From positions 45,642 to 109,641 of the forward strand of contig CACYGK010000011.1 in assembly GCA_902774005.1 (NCBI GenBank): a stretch of 64,000 nucleotides of DNA, in the 5' to 3' direction. The notes below the pieces were generated by a model, which saw nothing but the letters and a program-made list of their open reading frames with translations, was not told the DNA's origin and searched no databases. The position numbers and the translations under genes are program-made. This document shows, one piece after another, positions 32,634 through 41,485 of this stretch. Every line of letters starts with the position of its first letter. Position 1 is the first letter of the stretch. This DNA is from an uncultured Bacteroidales bacterium. GTDB lineage: Bacteria > Bacteroidota > Bacteroidia > Bacteroidales > Bacteroidaceae.

Positions 32634-33212
32634 TTAGTCGATTTTGTATTTGAACAGACGGGGCATGTTGCAGCCTACGAAGTTGCCAAGTACGATAATC
32701 ACGTAGCGCGGCAGATATTCGTTGCGCAGTTCGGAGGATGTAACCATCATGTAGAAGGCATCGGCTATGGAGTGGTAGAAGCCGAGAAGGATGAAGAGCG
32801 GGATGCCGAACAGGATGAGAAGGAGGTTCTTGTCGCGTCCACCCTGTACGATGATGGTCATTATCAGTCCGCAACCTATGGCATTGAGGAAACAATGGAG
32901 GAAGTCGGTAGAGAGACGGTTCTGGATTATCTGTGTGCCGTCGATTACCTGATGGTCGAACATAAGGCTCAGGAGGATACATCCGACGATGTTGCCCAGG
33001 AGTATCACTATCATCTTCAGGTATTCAGGAGCTTTAAGAAGTTCGATGAAACCTGCCGTACCAGTGTAGAGCGGCAGTTTGAAGTGGACAACGGCAAGGA
33101 GTCCGAAGGCGAACATACATGCTCCGACTACTCCGCCGAGTTTGATGAAGATTGCACCACCAAGGGCGATACAGACACCTGCAAGGATGCTACGGATAAA
33201 TATATCTTTCAT
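32634..33212 (-). CDS. Formate/nitrite transporter (FNT) family channel
   Basis: A 192-residue membrane protein with about six hydrophobic helices. Motifs expected for FNT channels are present: ILAGVCIALGGAIFIKLGG at the start, LPLYTGTAGF and, in the fifth helix, GFYHSIADAFYM, where the His is the central pore residue. It is shorter than proteobacterial FocA/NirC (about 270-285 aa) through a trimmed N-terminus and loops. It likely moves formate, nitrite or a related small anion. It has no metabolic partners nearby. The following terminator-like hairpin (33238-33268) separates it from ino1, upstream on the same strand. Confidence 0.8.
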   Translation of the reverse strand: MKDIFIRSILAGVCIALGGAIFIKLGGVVGACMFAFGLLAVVHFKLPLYTGTAGFIELLKAPEYLKMIVILLGNIVGCILLSLMFDHQVIDGTQIIQNRLSTDFLHCFLNAIGCGLIMTIIVQGGRDKNLLLILFGIPLFILLGFYHSIADAFYMMVTSSELRNEYLPRYVIIVLGNFVGCNMPRLFKYKID

Positions 33213-33237
33213 AAATTCTGTATTCAGATAATCGAAT

Positions 33238-33268
33238 AAACCACCGTCGCATTTTACGACGGTGGTTT
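33238..33268 (-). terminator. Terminator of the inositol-phosphate synthase gene
   Basis: Stem AAACCACCGTCG/CGACGGTGGTTT with a 7-base loop, 23 bases after the ino1 stop; T-rich tail weak (TTTATTC). Confidence 0.75.
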
Positions 33269-33290
33269 ACTTTATAATGTGAAGATTCTA

Positions 33291-34598
33291 TTAGTCGATT
33301 TCTTCGTCTGGCTCGTAACCACCCATTTCGCGGATTGCGTTCTTCAGCATTGTGTACTGCTGGAAGAGGTGGTTAACTGGCTCTTCTCCCTTAGTGTAGT
33401 CGTGCATTGGAGCCTTGAGGAAGAATGAGAGGAAGCGCTGTGTACCGCTCTTGCCTGCACGAGCTGCGAGGTCGGAAAGCAGACAGAGGTCGAGAAGTAC
33501 CGGAGCTGCGAGGATTGAGTCGCGGCAGAGGAAGTTGATCTTGATCTGCATTGGGTAGCCCATCCATCCGAAAATGTCGATGTTGTCCCAGCTTTCCTTG
33601 CTGTCGTTGCGAGGAGGATAGTAGTTGATACGTACCTTGTGGTAGTAGTCGCTGTAGAGGTCTGGCTGGTTGTCTGCTGTCAGGATGCTTTCGAGAGTAG
33701 AGAGCTTGCTGACCTCCTTAGTACGGAAGTTTGCAGGTTCATCGAGTACGAGTCCGTCGCGGTTTCCGAGGATGTTTGTAGAGAACCATCCTGTGAGACC
33801 GAGGCAACGTGTACCGATGATTGGAGCGAAACCAGACTTAACAAGTGTCTGACCTGTCTTGAAGTCCTTACCTGCGATTGGCACCTGGAGCTTTTCGGAC
33901 ATCTCCCACATTGCAGGAATATCGACTGTTGTGTTAGGAGCACCCATCACGAATGGAGCACCTTCAGCAAGAGCTGCGTATGCATAACACATAGAAGGAG
34001 CGATGTTAACGGTATCGTTTGCCTTCATTGCAGCCTCGAGGTGAGCCTGTGTGTCGTGTACCTTCATGTTAGGAGCTACGTAGATTTCAGTAGAAGCAGC
34101 CCAAGCTACGACTACGCGTGAGCAGCCGTTGTCTGCCTTGAACTTACGGATGTCGGCACGAAGCTGTTCAACCATATCCCAACGGTCCTTGCATTTCTTC
34201 ACGTTGTCGCCATCAAGACGCTTAGCGAAGTTCTTGTCGAATGCAGCTGGCATTGGAACAATCTTCTCGAGTTCGTCCTTTACTGGAAGGATGTCTTTCT
34301 CCTGGAGCACCTGTGCATACATTGCGCTCTGGAATGCATTTGCAGGGTATACGTCCCAAGCACCGAACACAACATCGCTGAGCTGTGCCATCGGAACGAT
34401 TTCTGAATATGAGAGGTATTTCTTATTTGCTCCCTTACCGACACGGATCTTATCCATCTGTGTCATTGAGCCGACAGGTTTTGTAAGACCCTTACGAGCC
34501 ATGAGAACACCTGTCATAAATGTAGAAGTAACGGCACCAAGTCCAACGACCATGATACCAAGTTTGCCATCAGCTGGCTTTACATTAGGGTTGTTCAT
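33291..34598 (-). CDS. ino1: Myo-inositol-1-phosphate synthase family protein
   Basis: It converts glucose-6-phosphate to inositol-1-phosphate using NAD. The Rossmann start GIMVVGLGAVTSTFMTGVLM is at about residues 14-33, and the central segment includes CLGLTGWFSTNILGNRDG and the lysine-bearing catalytic stretch. The length of 435 aa is normal for the bacterial/archaeal-type enzyme. The start at 34598 (MNNPNVKPADGK) is preferred: an upstream in-frame ATG at 34637 lies inside the TATCTTTG promoter box (34635-34642). In Bacteroidetes the product feeds inositol lipids. The other inositol-lipid genes are not in this window, though pssA and psd are at 58-59 kb. Confidence 0.92.
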   Translation of the reverse strand: MNNPNVKPADGKLGIMVVGLGAVTSTFMTGVLMARKGLTKPVGSMTQMDKIRVGKGANKKYLSYSEIVPMAQLSDVVFGAWDVYPANAFQSAMYAQVLQEKDILPVKDELEKIVPMPAAFDKNFAKRLDGDNVKKCKDRWDMVEQLRADIRKFKADNGCSRVVVAWAASTEIYVAPNMKVHDTQAHLEAAMKANDTVNIAPSMCYAYAALAEGAPFVMGAPNTTVDIPAMWEMSEKLQVPIAGKDFKTGQTLVKSGFAPIIGTRCLGLTGWFSTNILGNRDGLVLDEPANFRTKEVSKLSTLESILTADNQPDLYSDYYHKVRINYYPPRNDSKESWDNIDIFGWMGYPMQIKINFLCRDSILAAPVLLDLCLLSDLAARAGKSGTQRFLSFFLKAPMHDYTKGEEPVNHLFQQYTMLKNAIREMGGYEPDEEID

Positions 34599-34634
34599 TA
34601 CTTTCTCTTTTTTTACGTAAAATATAATTTTATG

Positions 34635-34642
34635 CAAAGATA
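34635..34642 (-). promoter_or_regulatory. Promoter -7 box of ino1
   Basis: TATCTTTG on the minus strand, 36 bases before the chosen start. Confidence 0.6.
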
Positions 34643-34769
34643 TACAAAATGTTACAACGGAGTGTCATCCGACCATTGATTTTTTAATGATTTATGACAT
34701 CTTTAATAAATATTGTAACTAAATGGACATTTTAGACGTAGTTTTTAACAATTGATAATGTAAAACGTC

Positions 34770-35915
34770 TCACTTCTTTTTTTTCCAGAATTTCTCCAAC
34801 TCCTTAGCTTCCTTTACTGTAAGCGGAGCAACTGCAGCATGCTTCTGCTCGGAGAAGTTTGCACGCTTCATCGGACTGCCTTCTGAATCGAAGTAGCCTA
34901 TCATATTGAATGTCTTGAAGTCGGTAGTCTCAACAAATCCGAAGTTGTGGGGACGGCGGCTGTAGTTGTCGAACATAACGACCCACTTATCCTGTCCGAG
35001 GCGCTTCCAACAGTTAGGAGCCTCATGTCCCTGACGCTCTCCGTCATTGTAAAGGTCGTCGAGAACATACGGACCAGTAATAGTCTTGCTTGTGGCATGC
35101 TTGACCGTTGCTGTATTCTCATGACTCACGTAGAAGAGGTGGTATGTGTCGCCAACTTTGATAATGTCGGAGTCGATGACATTGTAACGAGGTACTCCGT
35201 TTCCGTTATGCGGAGCTTCGAAGAGAAGTTTGGGTTCACTTATCATAGCCGTAAAATCATCATTCATATATACATAATAAATCATGTTGACACCATTCTT
35301 CATGCGAACTGTAAAATGTACGAGGAGGTGTCCGGCTTCGTAGTCATAGACTGTCTCGGGTGCCCAAACACAGCCTACTTCGCTCCATGGAACAGGGTTT
35401 CCGTGGATGTCGGTAACGTCTGTAGGACATGTAAGTGATGAGAAATCAAGGTTCGTGCGTGTCCAGTTCTTCAGGTCGAAGGACTTCATAACCACAAGTC
35501 CGCGGTTGTTCCCCCAACCATACAGTCTTCCGTCGCGTTCCCACTCTGTAGTACGGTAGGCAGGTGCCTCTGTCCATCCGGCTCTGTCTGCTGCCTCACG
35601 CTGAGCGAAGATATTAAGGTCGGTCATAGCGAGATAGAAGCCTCCGTCAGGACCACGGAAGATATGAGGGTCACGAATTCCGTGCTGAACGGATATGGTA
35701 TCACCGGCAATTACAGGTTTGTCATCATTGAGCGATGTCCAATTGTAGCTGTCGTAACTGACTGCCATGTGGAGTCCGTGGTCACAATCCTTGTGATACA
35801 CCATTACGTAAGCACCCATATCGCTCTCTGTAGGCACTTTTGTTTCTGACTTTTTCTTGGCAGACATACTTACTGACGTTGCCAAGGCAATAAGGATAAA
35901 AACGATCTTTCTCAT
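34770..35915 (-). CDS. Secreted GH43-like five-bladed propeller protein
   Basis: A 381-residue exported protein with signal peptide at residues 1-19 (ALATSVSMSA). GH43-like motifs are HGIRDPHIFRGPDGGFYLAM (Asp about 81), VGCVWAPETVYDYE (about 185) and VIDSDIIKVGDTYHLFYVS (about 250). The DxxD/E pattern and the blade spacing fit clan GH-F hydrolases such as beta-xylosidase or arabinofuranosidase. The opening AYVMVYHKDCDHGLHMAVS is typical of the Bacteroidetes subset. Substrate not readable. A single gene divergent from proBA; promoter box TATATTTG at 35973-35980. Confidence 0.82.
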   Translation of the reverse strand: MRKIVFILIALATSVSMSAKKKSETKVPTESDMGAYVMVYHKDCDHGLHMAVSYDSYNWTSLNDDKPVIAGDTISVQHGIRDPHIFRGPDGGFYLAMTDLNIFAQREAADRAGWTEAPAYRTTEWERDGRLYGWGNNRGLVVMKSFDLKNWTRTNLDFSSLTCPTDVTDIHGNPVPWSEVGCVWAPETVYDYEAGHLLVHFTVRMKNGVNMIYYVYMNDDFTAMISEPKLLFEAPHNGNGVPRYNVIDSDIIKVGDTYHLFYVSHENTATVKHATSKTITGPYVLDDLYNDGERQGHEAPNCWKRLGQDKWVVMFDNYSRRPHNFGFVETTDFKTFNMIGYFDSEGSPMKRANFSEQKHAAVAPLTVKEAKELEKFWKKKK

Positions 35916-35972
35916 ATTAAAAACATTTTATAACTTGTATTCTATGTGTCTTTCTTTTTTACAAAACTTTCG

Positions 35973-36000
35973 CAAATATACGGAATTATCTTTACCTTTG
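35973..36000. promoter_or_regulatory. Divergent -7 boxes for the GH43-like gene and proBA
   Basis: TATATTTG on the minus strand (35973-35980) for the GH43-like gene and TACCTTTG on the plus strand (35993-36000) for proB, 32 bases before its ATG. No convincing -33 elements were seen. Confidence 0.5.
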
Positions 36001-36031
36001 CACGATTTTTGGTCTTAATTTATAATAACTC

Positions 36032-36670
36032 ATGCGATTAACCATAAAAATAGGCAGTAACGTACTGACCCGGAAGGACGGTTCGCTTGACATCACACGT
36101 ATGTCGGCACTCGTTGATCAGATAGCAGAACTGCGGGCAAAACTGATAAACCACTATTTCGACCTTTTCCGCGATTACGGAATCAACGTGGGACAGGTGT
36201 TGACCACAAAGGAGAATTTCAGCGACAGCGAACACAGGAAGAATCAGGAAAACTGTATCCGAGTGATGCTGGAAAATGAGGTGATTCCGATTGTCAACGA
36301 AAACGATACGGTATCCATCACGGAACTTATGTTTACGGATAACGACGAGCTGTCGGGACTGATAGCACAAATGACCCAGTCGCAGACACTCATCATACTG
36401 AGTAATATAGATGGAATCTATAATGGAGACCCCGCCGACAAGAATAATCACGTAATCAGAACCATCGAACCCGGAAGAGACATAAGCGATTATATCCAAA
36501 CCACGAAGTCATCGGCAGGTAGAGGTGGAATGCAGTCGAAGTCATCGGTTGCTCAGAAGACAGCGAAAGCAGGAATAAACGTGATAATTGCAAACGGAAA
36601 ACGTGAAAATATCCTCACCGATTTAATGAATAATCGCGAAAACACACTTTGTACTGAATTTCTATGCTGA
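36032..36670 (+). CDS. proB: Glutamate 5-kinase with an internal in-frame deletion
   Basis: ProB phosphorylates glutamate in the first step of proline synthesis. The start ([18 protein letters not shown]-binding loop) and the C-terminal half ([20 protein letters not shown], then [17 protein letters not shown]) match ProB. However AELR is joined directly to [15 protein letters not shown] near residue 36. The usual block of about 41 residues containing the glutamate-binding SSGAVAxG loop is absent, about 123 bases in frame (near 36136). The protein is 212 aa, against about 255 for a PUA-less ProB. It should be inactive unless this is an assembly artefact. It overlaps proA by 7 bases, as in an intact operon. 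Confidence 0.85.
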   Translation: MRLTIKIGSNVLTRKDGSLDITRMSALVDQIAELRAKLINHYFDLFRDYGINVGQVLTTKENFSDSEHRKNQENCIRVMLENEVIPIVNENDTVSITELMFTDNDELSGLIAQMTQSQTLIILSNIDGIYNGDPADKNNHVIRTIEPGRDISDYIQTTKSSAGRGGMQSKSSVAQKTAKAGINVIIANGKRENILTDLMNNRENTLCTEFLC

Positions 36671-37917
36671 CACTTCAAGATACATTCCAAGCCGTCAAGG
36701 ATGCATCGCTTGACCTGGCTCAACTCGATAACGACACTATTAACCGAGTACTCATCAGTATTGCCGATGCTGCAGTCAGCAATGCCGGACTGATTCTGGA
36801 GGCTAACCAGAAGGATTTGGAGAGGATGGACCCTTCGAATCCTATGTACGACCGACTGAAACTGACAAAGGAACGCATCGAAGGCATTGCGGCTGATACA
36901 CGTAAGGTAAGTACTTTGCCCTCTCCACTGGGACGCATACTGAAACACCACACTCTGCCCAACGGACTGGAACTGACCCGCATATCCGTTCCATTCGGAG
37001 TGATAGGAATCGTGTATGAGGCTCGTCCCAACGTTACCTTCGACGTGTTTGCCCTCTGCCTGAAATCAGGAAACGCATGTATTCTGAAAGGTGGAAAGGA
37101 TGCAGACGATTCCAACAGGGCTATAGTGAGTCTTATAAAAGACATATTAAATAAATATGGAATAAACGAACACATCATAGAGCTGCTGCCTGCAACCCAC
37201 GACGCGACAGGAGCATTGCTCCATGCCAACGGATTTGTAGATCTGGTAATACCCCGAGGCAGCAAACGTCTTATCGATTTCGTCAGACAAGAAGCAACTG
37301 TACCAGTTATAGAGACAGGTGCAGGAGTATGTCACGCTTATTTCGACAAATCGGGAGATCTGGAGAAAGGTGCACGCATCATCAATAATGCCAAGACACG
37401 TCGCGTCAGCGTATGCAACGCGCTGGACTGCACAATCATTCACGAGGACAGACTGGCAGACCTGCCACAACTGTGCGCCCCACTTGCCGACTCCAACGTG
37501 CTCATCTATGCCGACGAACCGGCATTGGCATCACTCCAGGGCAGTTATCCGACGGAGCTGCTGAAACCGGCATCAGAAACGACATACGGAACAGAATTCC
37601 AGTCATACACTATGGCGGTGAAGACGGTAGCCTCAATAAATGAAGCACTCAAACATATCAGAAAGTTCGGTTCCGGGCATTCGGAATGTATCATTGCAGA
37701 AGATACCGACGCAGCTGAACTCTTCCTGAAGAGTGTGGATGCCGCCTGTGTTTACCATAATGCTCCGACAAGTTTTACCGACGGGGCACAGTTCGGACTG
37801 GGAGCAGAAATAGGTATTTCGACCCAGAAGCTACACGCTCGCGGTCCGATGGCTCTTGAAGAAATCACAACATACAAGTGGATTATAAAGGGGGACGGAC
37901 AGGTCAGACCTAAATAA
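36664..37917 (+). CDS. proA: Glutamate-5-semialdehyde dehydrogenase
   Basis: It reduces glutamyl-5-phosphate with NADPH to the semialdehyde, step two of proline synthesis. Length 417 aa is normal. Motifs: [20 protein letters not shown] (about residues 113-132), NDSNRA-like [12 protein letters not shown], the catalytic Cys in [11 protein letters not shown] (about 250), and the C-terminal [21 protein letters not shown]. Translation is likely coupled to proB through the 7-base overlap (ATGCTGA). recO follows convergently after 14 bases, with no obvious terminator between them. Confidence 0.96.
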   Translation: MLTLQDTFQAVKDASLDLAQLDNDTINRVLISIADAAVSNAGLILEANQKDLERMDPSNPMYDRLKLTKERIEGIAADTRKVSTLPSPLGRILKHHTLPNGLELTRISVPFGVIGIVYEARPNVTFDVFALCLKSGNACILKGGKDADDSNRAIVSLIKDILNKYGINEHIIELLPATHDATGALLHANGFVDLVIPRGSKRLIDFVRQEATVPVIETGAGVCHAYFDKSGDLEKGARIINNAKTRRVSVCNALDCTIIHEDRLADLPQLCAPLADSNVLIYADEPALASLQGSYPTELLKPASETTYGTEFQSYTMAVKTVASINEALKHIRKFGSGHSECIIAEDTDAAELFLKSVDAACVYHNAPTSFTDGAQFGLGAEIGISTQKLHARGPMALEEITTYKWIIKGDGQVRPK

Positions 37918-37931
37918 AAAGGACTTATACG

Positions 37932-38654
37932 TTATGCAAACACCTCATGAAGAACTTCCAACGATTTGAGTTCGGGGAAGTTGGGGATGTGCAGACGATA
38001 ATAGGTATTCAACACTTCTATTATCCTGTGTCGCTGCGAAGCTGATAATTTGAAGAGGTGAGCCGTGAAATAATTCATACGGAACAGGAGAGGCAACACC
38101 GCTGCCTCTTCTTTTTGTATGAAATTAGGATGAAGAGGATGATTGTACTGATATGTGCCGGAAGACAAATCGAAATAGTCGGCAGGAGATTCAAAGTTAG
38201 GATATATACCGATGAAGCGGGACATATGCATCAAGAACACCAGATGGAAGTTGGCTATTGCCGAAGGGAAGCGGGCTTCGTCGAACCATTGCAAGGAATG
38301 CTCTATGTATTTATACAGACTGAAATTCTGTTTCTCTTCACGCAACACGGCTGACAGAAATTCAGCAATGAAAAGCACTATTGCTGTCTTCACCGGCGAA
38401 TAAGGCACATTAGTATATTTATAGTAGAAACGGATGTCGAGTGGGCGAGGCAAAGTCGCCACAGGACGGATATCCGCCTGAAACTCTAACATAGAGAGAG
38501 GTTGCCAGAAAGCAGAGGCATTGTTATTGCGACGTGTCAGAGTCTGTTTTGTAACAAACGAACGGTACCCATACATATCCGTAAACACATCGACAATCAT
38601 CGACGTATCGTTGTAACGTATGGTTCTGAGAACAATGCCGTGTAGAGTTTCCAT
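37932..38654 (-). CDS. recO: DNA repair protein RecO
   Basis: A 240-residue RecO: an N-terminal OB fold (GIVLRTIRYNDTSMIVDVFT then GYRSFVTKQTL) followed by a helical domain. It loads RecA onto SSB-coated single strands with RecR in gap repair. The zinc-finger cysteines found in some RecO proteins are absent, as is common in Bacteroidetes. Single gene on the minus strand, convergent with proA and divergent from the tRNA-Glu-rpsT unit. Confidence 0.9.
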   Translation of the reverse strand: METLHGIVLRTIRYNDTSMIVDVFTDMYGYRSFVTKQTLTRRNNNASAFWQPLSMLEFQADIRPVATLPRPLDIRFYYKYTNVPYSPVKTAIVLFIAEFLSAVLREEKQNFSLYKYIEHSLQWFDEARFPSAIANFHLVFLMHMSRFIGIYPNFESPADYFDLSSGTYQYNHPLHPNFIQKEEAAVLPLLFRMNYFTAHLFKLSASQRHRIIEVLNTYYRLHIPNFPELKSLEVLHEVFA

Positions 38655-38705
38655 AAAGCAAAGGTATTCATTTGCGGAGAATAATAAAAAAAATCTGATT
38701 TTATT

Positions 38706-38735
38706 TTGTACTTTTGCGACTTATTCATACCTTTG
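38706..38735 (+). promoter_or_regulatory. Promoter of tRNA-Glu and rpsT
   Basis: TTG (38706-38708), a 19-base spacer and TACCTTTG (38728-38735). A second TAnnTTTG-like box (TACTTTTG) starts at 38709. Confidence 0.65.
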
Positions 38736-38789
38736 CACCCGCAATTTAGCAGCAGATGCTATTTTGCTTTGACAGAAATGTCGTAGGCT

Positions 38790-38864
38790 GGTCCCTTCGT
38801 CTATCGGTTAGGACGAGAGATTTTCATTCTCTAAAGAGGAGTTCGACTCTCCTAGGGACTACCA
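38790..38864 (+). tRNA. tRNA-Glu (anticodon UUC)
   Basis: Cloverleaf with acceptor GGTCCCT/AGGGACT, D-arm CGTCTATCGGTTAGGACG, anticodon loop TTTTCAT (TTC) and T-arm AGGAGTTCGACTCTCCT. The CCA end is encoded (38862-38864), unlike the other tRNAs here. Confidence 0.95.
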
Positions 38865-38866
38865 AA

Positions 38867-38902
38867 TAAGGGCATAAGACGCGAGTCACGCCCTTAATTT
38901 TT
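38867..38902 (+). terminator. Terminator-like hairpin after tRNA-Glu
   Basis: Stem TAAGGGC/GCCCTTA with a 16-base loop, then ATTTTT. It may only attenuate, because no separate promoter for rpsT was found in the 85 bases that follow. Confidence 0.6.
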
Positions 38903-38986
38903 GGAGAAGGGTGCGAGGTCAATAGCCATACCACATCGAACTCCACAACAAACAACAGTTCTATTAACAATTAAAACTTTTAAGAA

Positions 38987-39241
38987 ATGGCAAACCACAA
39001 ATCATGTCTGAAGAGAATTCGTCAGAATGAAAAGCGCAAGGCACACAACCGCTACTATGCTAAGTCTATGCGTACAGCTCTCAAGAACTTCCGTAACACT
39101 AAGTCTAAGGCTGAAGCAGAAGAGCAGTATCCAAAACTCCAGAAGATGCTCGACAAGCTTGCAAAGCAGAACATCATCCACTGGAAGAAGGCTGCAAACC
39201 TCAAGTCTGGTGCTGCAAAACTTATCGCAAAGATGGCATAA
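38987..39241 (+). CDS. rpsT: 30S ribosomal protein S20
   Basis: An 84-residue, highly basic protein: ANHKSCLKRIRQNEKRKAHN at the start and KLAKQNIIHWKKAANLKSG near the end, both diagnostic of bS20, which binds 16S rRNA. Directly downstream of tRNA-Glu and closed by a strong terminator. Confidence 0.97.
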   Translation: MANHKSCLKRIRQNEKRKAHNRYYAKSMRTALKNFRNTKSKAEAEEQYPKLQKMLDKLAKQNIIHWKKAANLKSGAAKLIAKMA

Positions 39242-39272
39242 CACCACTCTTTTCATTCTACATTCAAATCAT

Positions 39273-39306
39273 AAAAGTGAGTCAAAATCGATTGACTCAC
39301 TTTTTT
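39273..39306 (+). terminator. Rho-independent terminator of rpsT
   Basis: Perfect stem AAAAGTGAGTCA/TGACTCACTTTT with an 8-base loop and T-run. Confidence 0.95.
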
Positions 39307-39351
39307 ATTGTTTTTTATGAAAAACATTGTATAAAAACTACGTTTTTATGT

Positions 39352-39381
39352 TTGCACTCTGCTCATTTTTCACTATCTTTG
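39352..39381 (+). promoter_or_regulatory. Promoter of gyrB
   Basis: TTG (39352-39354), a 19-base spacer and TATCTTTG (39374-39381), 25 bases before the ATG. Confidence 0.75.
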
Positions 39382-39406
39382 CAGCATAATAAACAAACCT
39401 GAAAAC

Positions 39407-41380
39407 ATGGATGAGAATTTAGAGAAAAACGAAAATTATTCAGCCAGTAACATTACAGTACTGGAAGGATTGGAAGCTGTGCGTAAGCGTCCTGCAATGT
39501 ATATTGGCGATATCAGTGAAAAAGGACTTCACCACCTCGTGTACGAGACAGTCGACAACTCTATCGATGAAGCATTGGCTGGATACTGTACACACATAGA
39601 GGTAACAATAAACGAAGATAATTCAATTACCGTTCAGGACAATGGTCGAGGCATCCCTGTAGATATGCACGAAAAGGAGCACCGTTCTGCTCTTGAAGTC
39701 GTAATGACTGTGTTACATGCCGGAGGTAAGTTCGACAAAGGTTCGTACAAGGTATCAGGAGGTCTGCATGGTGTAGGTGTGAGTTGTGTGAATGCACTTT
39801 CCACAAGAATGCTTTCTCAGGTTTTCCGCGACGGAAAGATTTATCAGCAGGAATATGAGATTGGCAAACCTCTATATGACGTAAAGATTGTCGGTGAGAC
39901 CGAGCTGAGAGGTACACGTCAGCAATTCTGGCCTGACAAGTCAATATTCATTACGACGACATACAAATACGACATTCTGGCAAACAGAATGAGGGAACTT
40001 GCATACCTGAATGCCGGCATCACTATCACACTTACGGACAAGCGTCTGGACGTGAATGCAGCAGCAGGATTCGAAGGAGAGCGCAAAGAGGTATTTTACA
40101 GCGAAGGCGGACTGCGTGACTTTGTAAGATATATCGATTCAACACGTACACACCTTTTCGACGATGTGATATACCTGAATAAGGAGAAGAACGAGACGCC
40201 AGTTGAAGTGGCTATCATGTACAACACTTCCTATTCAGAAAACATCCACTCATACGTCAACAACATCAATACCATCGAAGGTGGTACACATTTGCAGGGC
40301 TTCCGTACAGCTTTGACACGTGTACTGAAGAAATATGCAGACGATAACAAGATAACTGAGAAACTCGAAAAGAACCATATTGAGATTTCGGGTGAAGACT
40401 TCCGCGAAGGACTCACCGCAGTTATTTCTGTAAAGGTAGCTGAACCTCAGTTTGAAGGACAGACCAAAACTAAACTCGGCAATAGCGAAGTAGCCGGTGT
40501 GGTTCAGTCGGCTGTAGGCGAGGCTCTGAGTTCATATCTTGAAGAGCATCCGAAGGAGGCAAAACTGATAGTTGACAAGGTGGTGCTCGCAGCTACTGCA
40601 CGTGTAGCAGCAAGAAAGGCGCGTGAAAGCGTTCAGCGCAAGAATCCGATGACGGGTGGAGGACTTCCAGGCAAACTGGCTGACTGTTCAGACAAGGATG
40701 CAGCAAACTGCGAGATGTTTATAGTCGAGGGAGACTCAGCAGGTGGTTCTGCAAAACAGGGACGCGACCGCCACTTTCAGGCCATTCTACCTATCCGTGG
40801 TAAGATATTCAACGTAGAACGTGTAATGTGGCACAAGGCATTCGAACACGAAGAGGTTAACAATATTATCCAGGCTCTGGGAGTACGCTTCGGACTGAAC
40901 GAAGATTCGAAAGAAGCTAACTATGACAAACTTCGTTACTACAAGACAATCATCATGACCGATGCCGATGTCGATGGTTCACACATCGACACACTTCTGA
41001 TGACTCTCTTCTTCCGTTACATGCCGCAACTCATCAGGGACGGACGTCTCTACATCGCTACCCCACCACTCTACAAGTGTACAAAGGGCAAAATCAGTGA
41101 ATACTGCTATGATGAGAATGCCCGTCTGCGATTCATCGACAAATACGGCGACGGAACTGAAAACAGTATCAAGACTCAGCGTTACAAAGGTCTTGGTGAA
41201 ATGAACCCAGAGCAGTTATGGGAAACGACCATGAACCCGGAAACTCGTCTTCTGAAGCAGGTTACAATTGAAGATGCTGCCGAAGCTGACTATATTTTCT
41301 CAATGCTTATGGGTGAAGACGTAGGTCCACGCCGCGACTTTATCGAACGCAATGCTACATACGCAAATATCGACGCATAA
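39407..41380 (+). CDS. gyrB: DNA gyrase subunit B
   Basis: The ATPase subunit of gyrase, 657 aa. GHKL motifs are DNSIDEALAGYC (about residues 46-57), DNGRGIPVDMHEKE and the lid GLHGVGVSCVNALS (about 120). The Toprim domain has EGDSAGGSAKQGRDRHFQAI (Glu about 440) and DADVDGSHI (about 522). The C-terminus has RYKGLGEMNPEQLWETTM. IRGKIFNVERVMWHKAFEH favours GyrB over ParE. Intact, unlike the parC found at 17.6-20.2 kb. Monocistronic: own promoter and terminator. Confidence 0.97.
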   Translation: MDENLEKNENYSASNITVLEGLEAVRKRPAMYIGDISEKGLHHLVYETVDNSIDEALAGYCTHIEVTINEDNSITVQDNGRGIPVDMHEKEHRSALEVVMTVLHAGGKFDKGSYKVSGGLHGVGVSCVNALSTRMLSQVFRDGKIYQQEYEIGKPLYDVKIVGETELRGTRQQFWPDKSIFITTTYKYDILANRMRELAYLNAGITITLTDKRLDVNAAAGFEGERKEVFYSEGGLRDFVRYIDSTRTHLFDDVIYLNKEKNETPVEVAIMYNTSYSENIHSYVNNINTIEGGTHLQGFRTALTRVLKKYADDNKITEKLEKNHIEISGEDFREGLTAVISVKVAEPQFEGQTKTKLGNSEVAGVVQSAVGEALSSYLEEHPKEAKLIVDKVVLAATARVAARKARESVQRKNPMTGGGLPGKLADCSDKDAANCEMFIVEGDSAGGSAKQGRDRHFQAILPIRGKIFNVERVMWHKAFEHEEVNNIIQALGVRFGLNEDSKEANYDKLRYYKTIIMTDADVDGSHIDTLLMTLFFRYMPQLIRDGRLYIATPPLYKCTKGKISEYCYDENARLRFIDKYGDGTENSIKTQRYKGLGEMNPEQLWETTMNPETRLLKQVTIEDAAEADYIFSMLMGEDVGPRRDFIERNATYANIDA

Positions 41381-41416
41381 CGATTGAGTCTAATCAACTC
41401 AACATAACAAAATAAT

Positions 41417-41458
41417 GTCCGCCAATGAAATCAAATTCAATTGGCGGACTACTTTTTT
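41417..41458 (+). terminator. Rho-independent terminator of gyrB
   Basis: Stem GTCCGCCAAT/ATTGGCGGAC with a 13-base loop, followed by TACTTTTTT. It may also help end the convergent ftsZ transcript (stop at 41486). Confidence 0.92.
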
Positions 41459-41485
41459 ATAACACTACTAATCTTTTTCTGAGGA

